A stretch of DNA of 64,000 nucleotides, taken from contig NW_026946359.1 of the NCBI RefSeq assembly GCF_035222275.1, forward strand, positions 1,922,001-1,986,000. The letters are read 5' to 3'. The position numbers and the translations under genes are program-made. The stretch comes from Podospora bellae-mahoneyi. Its lineage: Eukaryota > Ascomycota > Sordariomycetes > Sordariales > Podosporaceae. This document shows positions 1 to 9,477 of this stretch, in pieces. How positions within the stretch are numbered: position 1 is the first letter of the stretch; each line of letters opens with the position of its first letter. The notes under the pieces are model-generated. The model worked only from the letters and a program-made list of their open reading frames with translations, searched no databases and was not told where the DNA came from.

Positions 1-2142
1 GGAGGGATGCCAGTGCTGGCCAGAGGGTCGGGTCCCATTTTCTGCGTCCCGGCTCTTGCAACCTAGGTACCTTGGGTATGTTTGGACGTTGGCGGTGTGG
101 ATTCGTGATGTAGATGGGGGTAGGAAACCATGCCCGCCCATCAACCCGAAAAAAGGAGAAAAAAGAAGAATGCTGGAATAGCCCGATGGGGCTCACCAAG
201 AAAAGATATATCTCCAGCCAGCTTCTTGATGTCTGGAAAAAGCGCAGCTTTTCCCCGCAACTCGTTACCAGCCAAAATTTGAGGGAAAACGGGCGAAAAA
301 AGGGGCCCGATGTGACTGTTCATCAACCGGCGGCGGCAGCAGCAGAATCAGGATCGGCAGTGCTGAGCTTTTCTGTCGACTCTTTTTCGCCTTGCAGGGT
401 TGCAACCCGAACTATCGAAAACTCTGGGGAAGCGGAAAACGGTTTCTTGGTTCCTGTCTGGGGTTGCAAGCAACATCAAATAAGTAATGTCTAGCTAGGA
501 ACGTTTGGAAATGAGTAATGGCCGCAAAGGGAATAATCGTTGGAAAGAAATCAGGGCACGTACTCGTGTTTGATGTTGGGTGTCATTGTTTATGCCTTCC
601 AACCGTGACAACGCTCTCTGTTCGCACTCGCAAGCTAGGGCATTGTCGAGAGAAAGGGGGATGGCGAGGTTAGTTAGTCCTTGCAAGCTTCCACTTTGCC
701 GGCCGGTGTGTTCCCGGACGAGGTTGCTTCAGAGGGTGGCACTTCGGAACTTGTAAGAGTTGAGTCCCTGTTAGGCCATGATTGCTTCTGGGTGGATAAT
801 GCGGGGAGTCCTGGCCCAGTCATAGGATACTGGCGGTATAAAAGGCAACGTGCGCTCAACTGTCGAGTACAAGGAAACATTGGTTCTTGCTCCGCTCCGC
901 CGAATGGGTTGACGTACATTTGGTTCGCTGGAAAGCGTGCCCGAGCGCTGAGTGACACTTTTGAGGCTTTGGCAGACAGGACGAGGATGGTGGAGATTGA
1001 AACATTTCCAGGATATTGAAGATAATTTTACCGTTAAGCAAGTAGCGATCTTCGACTCCAAGGTCTGCCTGAAAATATTTCCTTGTCATTAATGGCCAGC
1101 TCCGGCAGGCTTCCTGCTCATCAGGCCTCGTCATCTTCATCAGCGAAAAACATGCTGAAGAGCGGTCATGTCCCAAATCCTCCACGAGGCCGACAGCGCT
1201 CAGGTCAATCCCAGAGAGAAGCGAATGCAACACTGGTGCTGACCACCATACCCGACTTGACCCAGCGCTAAGCTTGATCGAGAACCCTGCCAACACCCTC
1301 CGACCTCCCGCATTCAAACAAGAACCATGGTGGTACCCCTATTTCTGCCGCCGGAATTCCGCATTTGGATCGAGTTGTGCTGTCAAACATGTCAAAAGGA
1401 GGGCTGGTGCCGGCAGTTGAATGGATGGATGGATGGATGTGGCGGAGTGTGAATCATGCAATGCAAAGCAGTGGCGTGTTGCCGAAAGGATTTTGTCATT
1501 TTCTGGGGAAGAGGTGGGACATGATTGGTTTTTGGCTTATGAGATGCGGCTACAGGACGCCAAGAGGTCTATCTCTCTAGATACATAGGCCAGAAACGTG
1601 GCACATATTGCTTCATTTGAATTGACCTGGTCGAAGGCAGGACACAAGAGGGAGAACAGACTTCCACGTATAAAATGATGGGCACAGGCTCCCCGAAGGT
1701 GTGTGACACAGCATTGCTGAACTCTGCGCTCTCGAACAGAAATTCGGCAAATGTCAAAGGTGCCAGGTCATTTATCAGGAGTTCCCCTCATGATTGGGCT
1801 TCTTTTATATTGTATTGCCGCCCTAGATATTGCACCCCATCTTGGCCAATATCAGGCTGCGAGGCCCGCAAGTCCGGATTTCAGAACATTCCGCCAATAG
1901 GTATATCACATGGAAGTCACCACAAAGCAATTTCTTAAAGCAAATTCAAAACAATCTATTGCAGCAAAACTACCACTGGTATCTATCCCAAATCACAACC
2001 CAACTCCAATGCTCCAATGCAATGCAGTTTACTAGTGATTATCGTCCTAAAGCCCATCCGAGAGGTAAAAATACCGAAATCAACAAAAGCCATAGCTGAG
2101 ATTGGAGTTGCCAACCCAGCAGGTGTACTGATCATATGTGAC
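1..2142. other. intergenic stretch, no supported gene
   Basis: No reading frame here starts with ATG and reads like a conserved protein, and no splice-joined series of frames is convincing. Short open frames occur on both strands (for example 856-1317 on the minus strand, which lacks an ATG start). A short ATGG tandem repeat sits at 1421-1439. The last few hundred bases are the 3' side of the minus-strand transporter. Confidence 0.6.
1421..1439. repeat. ATGG microsatellite
   Basis: Nearly five perfect copies of the tetranucleotide ATGG in tandem, read directly from the sequence. Confidence 0.9.
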
Positions 2143-3958
2143 CTAAGGGTTGCTGACGTAGCTTCTCGCCTGTCTGAGGTCCTCCAGATCGTGATGCTCT
2201 CTCGCGTTCGCCTTTTCCACATCCGAGTCCATGTGGTCGTCGTCACCACCAAAAGCATACTTGCTGCGCGCTCTGATCCTCGCGCCGTATCTCCAGAACA
2301 GAAACGGAATGGCGCAGCAGGCAAGAGCCAAGAAGGCCAGGAAAGTACTGGCCCATTGATCACCCATCCTGTCATACATTTGCTCGGTGAAAAGCACGAC
2401 ACCAGCGCCCCAGAAAGATCGAATAAACGTCTTGGCAGCAAGTGCTGAAGCGGCCTGGTGCTGATAAGAGTCGACAAGATAGTTGTTGGCCGCGTTGTAC
2501 AGGAAGATGAAGCCAAAACCAACGGGAAGACCAGCAAGGCAAGGGCCAACCCAGGTCAGATGTGGGTATGAAGACCAAGCAAAGATGAACATGCCGATGG
2601 GGATGAACCAGCAGCTCAGCATCATCGGAATCAAACGAACCTCGGCAGGTGGCTTTCCGCCGTGCTTGGCCACCAAAGTGAGATAGTGCTTGTTGATCCA
2701 CGGGGAGCACGCGGCCGAGAGCACGACGCCGACAGCAATGGGAATAAACATCAAACCAGTAATACCAGATGAGTACCCCTTCCTGACCTCGAAAATAATG
2801 GGGTATGCGACGAAGAACATGTACAGAAGGCCATAGAGAACCGACATGTACAGACTGATGAGGAGAACGATGAGCTCGCGGAAGAGAAGCTGGAATGGAC
2901 GAATCATGAAGACACCCATGCGCTCCTTGAAGGGTCTTGGGTCGAGCTCAGCCTCGGTGACATGGCCATTGTCGCCTGTCTCCTTGCGAAGTCTCTTGGC
3001 TCTGGCGGCAAGGATGGTTGGTGCGTAAGTCTCGGGAACGGTGAAGGTGATGAGAACCCAGACAACGAAAGAGAAGATGAGCTGAATCCAATAGAGCCAT
3101 CTCCAGCCAGCAGCATCAGACAAGAAACCGCCGATCAATGGACCAACTGTTCATTGTTAGCTTTGTGGCCAGACTGGAGAAAACTGGGGGATCCTTACTT
3201 GCGGGGCCAATAAAGGGGGCGGCGGAGAAAGCAGCCATGGGAACACCTCGCTCCTCGTTCCTCCAGAGATCTGCCAGGGTGCCGCCTACCAATGTCATGG
3301 GCGCAGAAAATGCAATGCCATCGATAGTTCTGCAAACAATGAGGGTCCCGATGTTCTTGGAGACAGCGCATGGGATGATGAAGATGACGGCCAGCAATAG
3401 AGTTGAGCCATATATGATTCGTCTCCCGAAGACCTCAGAAAGAGGAGCAAAAATCATAGGACCTGGGCGTCACAATATTAGAACACATACTGCCAAACCA
3501 AGACATTGCAATGCTGTTGACTTACCAACACCAAAACCAACAACGAATACCGAGATGGGAACAAGCGCAGCCTCATGGCTGACTCCAAAAGACTCCTGAA
3601 CACCACCAACATCCGAAGTGACAACACTGGAACAAAAAGCGACAACGAAGCATGTAACTGCCACAACCATGGTGATGTACCACTTGTACGCCTTTGACCA
3701 GTTTTTTGGGTCATCGGGATCTCCTGGAGCGAAGGTGACCAGTTTGTACTCCTGACGTGTATCTGCTGCCCCAGCTAGTTTTCCGTGCTTCTCGGCCGGT
3801 GCTGGAACTGGTGGTCTTGTCTCGGGGGAACGATCAGCTGAACTCCGTGCAGAGGCGGCATTGGGTTCCGGTGGGATGATGGAAGCATAGTGAGCATTGT
3901 CGTCGCTGTCGTATGGGTATGGGGGTACTTGGCCCGTGGCGGATGTCGGTGCTGCCAT
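2143..3958 (-). CDS. MFS transporter, DHA1 (drug:H+ antiporter / polyamine-exporter-like) family
   Basis: Predicted plasma-membrane proton antiporter of the major facilitator superfamily, 566 residues in three exons: 3958-3526, 3462-3199 and 3146-2143. Introns 3463-3525 (GTAAGT...CCCAG) and 3147-3198 (GTAAGG...AACAG) restore one frame across [20 protein letters not shown] and [15 protein letters not shown]. The hydrophilic N-terminus (about 110 residues, Pro- and Ser-rich, ending with the DPDDPKNW signature common before TM1 in fungal DHA1 proteins) is followed by about twelve hydrophobic segments. The loop motif PLSEVFGRR (motif A) and [13 protein letters not shown] in TM5-TM6 are typical of Tpo1/Flu1-like exporters. 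The C-terminal tail is short and charged. Substrate cannot be told from sequence; polyamines, azoles or a fungal metabolite are all possible. Nothing adjacent looks like a biosynthetic cluster. Confidence 0.93.
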
Positions 3959-6289
3959 GTTGAAGAGCCTCTCCTCCTCTATTAATCGATATATTGATGC
4001 TGGATCCCGACTGCGAAGTTGATGATGAATGAGCGACGTGCGGTGTCGTATTACAGGGAGCGAATGATAAACGAATGTGATCCAAACATCCCACTCGAAA
4101 CCAGGCTGTGTACTATTCTGGAACGATATCTGAATCCATCACGGCGGCTCCAGAGACTTATATCTTCGAAATGGGAGTGCCCGTGGCGGTCTTTGCTCGG
4201 GAGCGTTCGGTGGTACACTTGCATGAAGCTGTCATTCCCTGTGCTGATCATGTACGAACGCCATTCGCGATACCAAACATCGCGGCCGTCGTCCCTTGAG
4301 CCGCACGGGCCTTGGATAGCATGAGGAAGATGTAACCAATGTGGGTGTCCAGATAACTGGGGCCTGGAACGTTGTCACTCATTCTTTCTGCCCTAGGGGT
4401 GGCAACAATGGAGCCATGAAACAGCATCAGGGATCCCCTCGCTCACAGCTCACGCAGGTCAGGGCCGAGCCGATAGCGATTGTCAGGAGCGTAAATGACG
4501 ATGCCAAGGCACGTGGGATCATACATCGCTGTTCCTGGGATTTGACGGGAAATAAGTGGGCGGAGGCTTGTGTTGATTGGCGGTGATCTTCGGCATCGCG
4601 CGGTCACCATAACCGCGAGGACATTCGCGCCCCATTATAAGATAAATACAGCTGTGAGGTCGGGCGCCGACGTCGACGTCCCGGCTGCCATCGGTTACAA
4701 TAAGATGATGCCAGTGAAAAATTTTCCAGCCTGTTGAGATGGTCCTGGAGGTGTTGTCTCGTCACCGCCATTTGAGATAGTTCTGTAGAAATGTCATGTC
4801 AATCTCAAGTAGTTCTGACGTCAAGGAGGATGGGATGGCAGATCCGATCTGCAATGGCATCTTTTCGTTCGATATCGAAACTGCCTGAAGCATGCTCAAC
4901 TCGATTTGTCCAATATCGTCCAGCAGTTCAAGATGTGAAACTATCGCCACACCCGCTCTCCGGTCGGTCGGGATGTTCGGAAGGTGACACAAGCGGCTGT
5001 ACTCGGAGCCACGAGGGGTGGAGAATGACTCGTGAGGTTTTCTGCATGGAAGTTGTGGGTCATGACATCTTCGGAAACAGCGCGAAGTTACTAGTTTTTC
5101 AGAAAGCAAGAGAAAATAGCGGGCTGGAGGATGGATGTCCAGATGTTGAGTGAGAGAGGTGCTCATTGTAGGGGGGCGGCAATTCTTCTTTTGTTTGGGG
5201 GCGTGAAGGAAGATGGTGTGAAGGGGTGTGAAAGTCTTTGGTGCTCGCTTAAGAAAACAAGCTTTCCGAAAGCTTGGCTCTGCTCCCGTCCCGGCGACAC
5301 AACCTTGCCCACGGCCACCGGCTCGACCCACTCTCATCCAAACTGCAAAACCTACGGAGACGGAGTAGTAACTACAGTAAGAATTCTCAGTTCTCAACGA
5401 ACTTGAGCTGTCATCAAATAATTGATTAGGTACCTCGAAATCAGCATGCCAGTGACAGTCCCTCATGGCCAGGTTTAAGACGGGAATGAAGACCACATTT
5501 GGCATGTAGAACACTCTTGAGGGACTGAGACGCAAGATAAATCACCAGCTATCTATAAGCCATCTCGCCGAGAGATAGAATGAATTATATTGATCCAGCC
5601 CCTTCTTAAACACTGCAGTTCCCCGACTCATAAGTCGTCGGAAGAACTATTTCCACTGCTTGTGATGGATGCCAAGTACCCCTCCTGAGTTTTGCGGTCA
5701 TGTCGTTAAAAGGTGATACCTGGAAATGCATTGATATATTTGAGGTTGACCATCTGCCACAGCATATTCGTCTGTGCGACTGTGGCAGCAAGTTGATATT
5801 GAGACATCAAAACTTTAGTCTTCCACTATCTGCAAGTTGTTTGGGTCACTAAACCCTCAGGGACTGTAGTGGGAACACATCATACAAGCAGAGCCCAAGG
5901 CGACTGTGGTTGATGAATGATCGGTGACAAAAGCAAACGAGACTAGGTATGATGGGGACAAGGACATGAGGTTGCTGCGATTGATTTTGCAAACTCGTAT
6001 GGACGTTTCAAACACGGTGAATTCGAATGAAAGCAGCTGCCAATGCCCGCCCCATGTTGGCAAAAGTCTTAAGCAATGGGAAAAGATACGATCCGTCACA
6101 CTTGGTGCATAGAAAAGGAATCTGGACCTATCTATTTGTCCTTCTAGTTTATTTTCTCACAATAGCTGTTTATAAGCTACTAAGCCCAGTTGTAATATCC
6201 TTCATCAAATATTAAAGGTATAAGAAGAAGCAAAAACGCTGCACTTATAGGACTATCTACCTGCAGTGTCAGCACGTGACAAGCGAATA
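3959..6289. other. intergenic region between the MFS gene and tRNA-Asn
   Basis: Contains the promoter side of the minus-strand transporter and one weak minus-strand frame (4762-5166, listed separately). Otherwise I see only short open frames without recognisable protein features. Confidence 0.5.
4762..5166 (-). CDS. possible small hypothetical protein (134 aa)
   Basis: Not recognised. An ATG at 5166 in good context (CTACAATGAG) opens a 134-codon frame. The first half is basic and rich in Pro, Ser and Arg. The second half looks more protein-like, with an amphipathic, leucine-rich stretch (HLELLDDIGQIELSMLQ) and a hydrophilic end (FLQNYLKWR). No signal peptide, membrane segment or known motif is visible. 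It could be one exon of a longer gene, or a chance frame in the MFS upstream region. Included because the 3' half has a plausible amino-acid mix; treat as tentative. Confidence 0.28.
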   Translation of the reverse strand: MSTSLTQHLDIHPPARYFLLLSEKLVTSRCFRRCHDPQLPCRKPHESFSTPRGSEYSRLCHLPNIPTDRRAGVAIVSHLELLDDIGQIELSMLQAVSISNEKMPLQIGSAIPSSLTSELLEIDMTFLQNYLKWR

Positions 6290-6363
6290 TCCTCTGTGGC
6301 GCAATTGGCTAGCGCGTCTGACTGTTAATCAGGAGGTTGGAAGTTCGAGCCTTCCCGGAGGAG
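6290..6363 (+). tRNA. tRNA-Asn (anticodon GTT), no intron
   Basis: The cloverleaf folds by eye. Acceptor stem TCCTCTG pairs with CGGAGGA (one G-T pair) with discriminator G. The D-arm carries GCGC...GCGC. Anticodon stem TCTGA/TCAGG encloses loop CTGTTAA, anticodon GTT. The T-arm is GGAAG-TTCGAGC-CTTCC. Total 74 nt. A run of five T follows at once as a Pol III stop. Confidence 0.96.
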
Positions 6364-6366
6364 TTC

Positions 6367-6371
6367 TTTTT
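6367..6371 (+). terminator. Pol III terminator of tRNA-Asn
   Basis: TTTTT on the coding strand 3 nt after the tRNA 3' end, the normal Pol III termination signal. Confidence 0.8.
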
Positions 6372-6852
6372 GTTCCTCCCCTTAACCTTCTAAAAATCAC
6401 TGTCAATTTTTATGACCATCCATCAAGCTGGTCAGCCAGTGTGAAGAGCATTGTGGGATGGCTCTGCTCTTTTCATTAAAAGCTTGTTTTCGGCCGAGAC
6501 CTTGCATGGAGGGAGCTTGGGCCCACGGCTGCAGATAAGGTTGAGGTGTGGTGGATCCGCACGTGACGATTGGCTGCAAATGCCAATGGCCTGTCGGGCT
6601 CTGGGTGCCGCGTCCAGTCCAGATTACGGTATTTCCAGTTTCATTTCATCCTCCTTGCAACACCAGCTTTTTGCGCACCGGTTTCCCGATTTACCGCCGG
6701 TAAAGATCGATACGCAAACGCGGGCCACAGACCGTCCAGTTGTCCAAAAACAACCACAGTCTCAAGTCTGGCCAGCAGCGCCTTCGATCCCGGTTCACAA
6801 CCTGGCTTTAATGGGAAGACAGCCCGGCTGGAGCAGGCCGTACGACGGAGAC

Positions 6853-8156
6853 ATGCCCCGTCACATCGATCAAGATGTCCACAGCGCCTTTGTGGAATTT
6901 CGCAATGGCAGTAAGTTGGGTCACCTTACCGTCGTCACTGTATTGACAGTACCCGTACCCGTACCCACGCGCCACCGCCGCGTACACAACACATACATCA
7001 CATACACCATGATACCTTACATGCTGCCCTCTGCTAACCTTGCCGTCATTGCGCTCCACACGTAGGCGAACCCAAGTGCATGTCGGTGCAATGCCTCTAC
7101 TGCAACCAGACCCGCGCCAAAAACACCACGCGCCAGAAGCAGCACCTGCTCCAATGCGCCCCCTATCTCGCTGCCCACCCCGAGATAGCTCTCCAGGCCT
7201 CGGCCGCCGCAGACGAAGCCGCAGCTGCTGGCTCGTCGTCTGAACCACAACATGGCCACCCCGATGCCTCCCAATACCCGAACCCCAATCCCCCGCCGGG
7301 TGAGCATACCAACCTCGGTTTCATGCCAAACCCACGCATAAATGGCACCCCAAACCAGATGCCCGGCCATGGAGGACGTGCTTCGATAGGCGCGCCGGAT
7401 GGAACACCGGCGGCGAAGCGCCAAAAGATGAAAAACTCCAACCTTCCCGAGATACCCCTCCGCGAAGTCCACGCTGCCTTTGCCGAGTTTAAAGCCAAGG
7501 ACGATGACAAGTGCATGTCTGCGCGCTGTTTACACTGCAACCAGGTCCGGGCGAAAAACACCTCCAGGCAGCGGGAGCATCTGATGGTGTGCCCCGGCTA
7601 CCAGAGCGTGCTGAAGGAGAAGATCCCCGCGAATAACCTCCGTCACCAATTTGACGAGGATGATGTCGCCAGCTCACTGGCGCTGCCTACCCCGTCCCTG
7701 ACACTTGACTTCCGGATGAGTATCCGGGTCAAGCCAAAGCTCAGCATCGGCACTGCCAACTTTGGCCGGGAAAGCTGGATTTCGTGCGTTGGCGGTCAGT
7801 GGGCTGGGAGGTTTGGTAAGGGCATCCTGCTGCCTGGCGGCCAGGACAAGCAGACTACGGTCAAGGACATGGCTACGAGGATTGATGCGAGCTATCTTTT
7901 ACAAACTAATGACGAACAACCTGCCTTGATTACATGCAAGGTCAAGGGCTGGTGGACGGGGGATCGGGATGTCATGGAACGGCTGCAGGACCCGGTGGCG
8001 GCCGACAATGTGGCTGCTCACCGGTATTTGTTCCGCGTGGTCATCGAGCTGGAGACGGGCGATGAGCGGTATGCAGATGTCAACACTGGGTTGTGGGTGG
8101 GGAGCGGGTGTAGAAGGGGTGCAGAGATTGTTTATGATGCCCACCGCGTCAGTTAG
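6853..8156 (+). CDS. tandem BED-like zinc-finger protein fused to a DUF3237 domain
   Basis: Predicted 382-residue protein, exons 6853-6910 and 7066-8156. The 155-bp intron (GTAAGT...CGTAG) joins EFRNG|SEPKCMSVQC. Two homologous modules follow one another: the first has VHSAFVEF and C29-x2-C32-x13-H46-x3-C50, the second VHAAFAEF and C174-x2-C177-x13-H191-x3-C195. Both share CNQ.RAKNT.RQ and the C-C-H-C spacing of BED-type fingers. Between them lie an Ala/Pro-rich linker and a basic PAAKRQKMK (134-142) resembling a c-Myc-type nuclear signal. Residues about 225-382 match the DUF3237 beta-barrel family (IRVKPKLSIG, GRFGKGILLPGG, YLLQTNDEQPALITCK, YADVNTGLWVGSG). The start is a choice: ATG 6853 matches the beginning of the second module; in-frame ATGs at 6811 and 6580 would lengthen it. 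Function is unknown; a nuclear DNA- or RNA-binding role is inferred only from the fingers and the nuclear-signal-like motif. Confidence 0.85.
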
Positions 8157-8363
8157 TTCTGGCTGCGGTTGTTTGAGGATACAAAAGCGCGTATCATTAC
8201 ATCCTCCTTTGCTGGGAGATCTCTACAATTTTTCACTGTAGATTTATTCGAATTGTACTTCTTCACCAGTATGGGTAGTGGGATATAGGGGCAGGGGGGC
8301 TGAAATGATACCAACTTTGTTTGAGAGCCTTCCTTCCATCCTACATTTTGGCGGTGGTTATCG

Positions 8364-9477
8364 TCAGTAAAACACCAAGCACCTCACCTCCACGCTTTCT
8401 CTGTCTGCTGCAGTTATGTGCTCTGGATCTTCAACAGCACAGTGCGGCACTCTTCGAGCTGGACAGGTTAGATCACTGTCGAAACACTTGATGAGGATTA
8501 CTTCTGTGGGCTGCTGGTGGTGTTTGTAGTACCACTTATGACTGCTGGAAGGCTTGGGCTTCTTGACGGTCCAGGACTCGTTGCGTTTACCGGTCTTGAG
8601 GTAGATGATGGAGGCGGGGAGGAGGTCGGTGTCGGGGACTGAGGGGGCAGAGCAGAGGGCTAGGGGGTCTCTCAGGATGGGGGAGAGGGGACGCCAGATC
8701 TGGGGGTGATTGTTAGGTAGGTTAAGTGGGTGTTTTCCGGGAGGGAAAGGGGGGTGGGTTACATTGATGATCTGCCATCGCTTCTGGCTGACTGCCGTAA
8801 AGTCAGTTTCGTTGGGGAACTGCTCCCTCAGCCTGAGGACCGCCCCGTCGTAGGATTGGTCGACATGGGCTCTATGCAAGGGACCTCGGCAGGCGGCATT
8901 GTTCTCTTTGATGCTGTGCCAGTGGGAGGGACCGCGCCGAACCTTGTGGTCGAAGGCTAGAACGTTGGAGGCGTTCGTGCTTGGGTGGGGGTTTAGCAAC
9001 ATGGTCATTGGTGCGGGTAAGGATGCGTGACGGACAGGTCTCGGATGAGCCGCTCACACTCCCTGTAGTAGTCGTGTGCTATCTGCCGTTCGTCGTGGAA
9101 GGCCGAAAAGGAGGTGGGTTTGGTGTGGTATTGGAAGCCGTGGGTGTCAAGGGTGAATGTCGATTCGTGACCGGTGATATCGGTGACTGTCACGGGAATG
9201 GCAATCATGGGGCGGGAGTTGTTGACTTGGGTACTGGAAAAGGGGGGTGTTGATGAGTGAGACATGAGAGGGAGCAGTGACAGAAAGGGGGTATGAGATA
9301 CCTTCCCACGTATACCGGTGTTGGGGGGGTGCCATCCTCTGGATCATCGTAGTAGTTGATCGTGGTGCCGATGTGGTGGCCCATGGTGGAATGTGATGAC
9401 CCCTGTGTGAATCCCTCACCGGGGACCTGGATGACGGAGGCAGATCCGTCAGGGGTGAGGCTGCTGGTTGTCTGCAC
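8364..9477 (-). CDS. CmcJ/AsaB-like (GA4-desaturase-family) non-haem iron oxidoreductase
   Basis: Predicted 308-residue enzyme of the fungal AsaB/CmcJ family of hydroxylases and desaturases acting on secondary metabolites. Four exons: 9477-9302, 9233-9036, 8979-8763 and 8699-8364. Introns: 9234-9301 (GTATCT...TCCAG), 8980-9035 (GTCCGT...CCAAG) and 8700-8762 (GTAACC...CCCAG). Splicing restores TFTLDTHGFQ, RLIRDLTNASNVLAFDHKVRR and QIINIWRPLSPILRDPLAL. Family landmarks in order are the N-terminal TINYYDDPEDG, the iron-ligand-like HVDQS in RAHVDQSYDGAVLRLRE, SVPDTDLLPASIIY, HKWYYKHHQQPTEVILIKCFDSD, RVPHCAVEDPE (second histidine) and the ending ESVEVRCLVFY. The second intron has a non-consensus donor and an AAG acceptor and is the least certain. 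It converges on the zinc-finger/DUF3237 gene with about 200 bp between stops. No other metabolite enzymes lie beside it. Confidence 0.9.

Noticed and set aside
856-1317. Minus-strand 153-codon frame
   Set aside because: No ATG at the start, no motif, and overlapped by several equally long frames.
2143-9477. Secondary-metabolite cluster (MFS exporter plus AsaB-like oxygenase)
   Set aside because: The two genes are 4.4 kb apart with a tRNA and an unrelated zinc-finger gene between, and no backbone synthase is present in the window.
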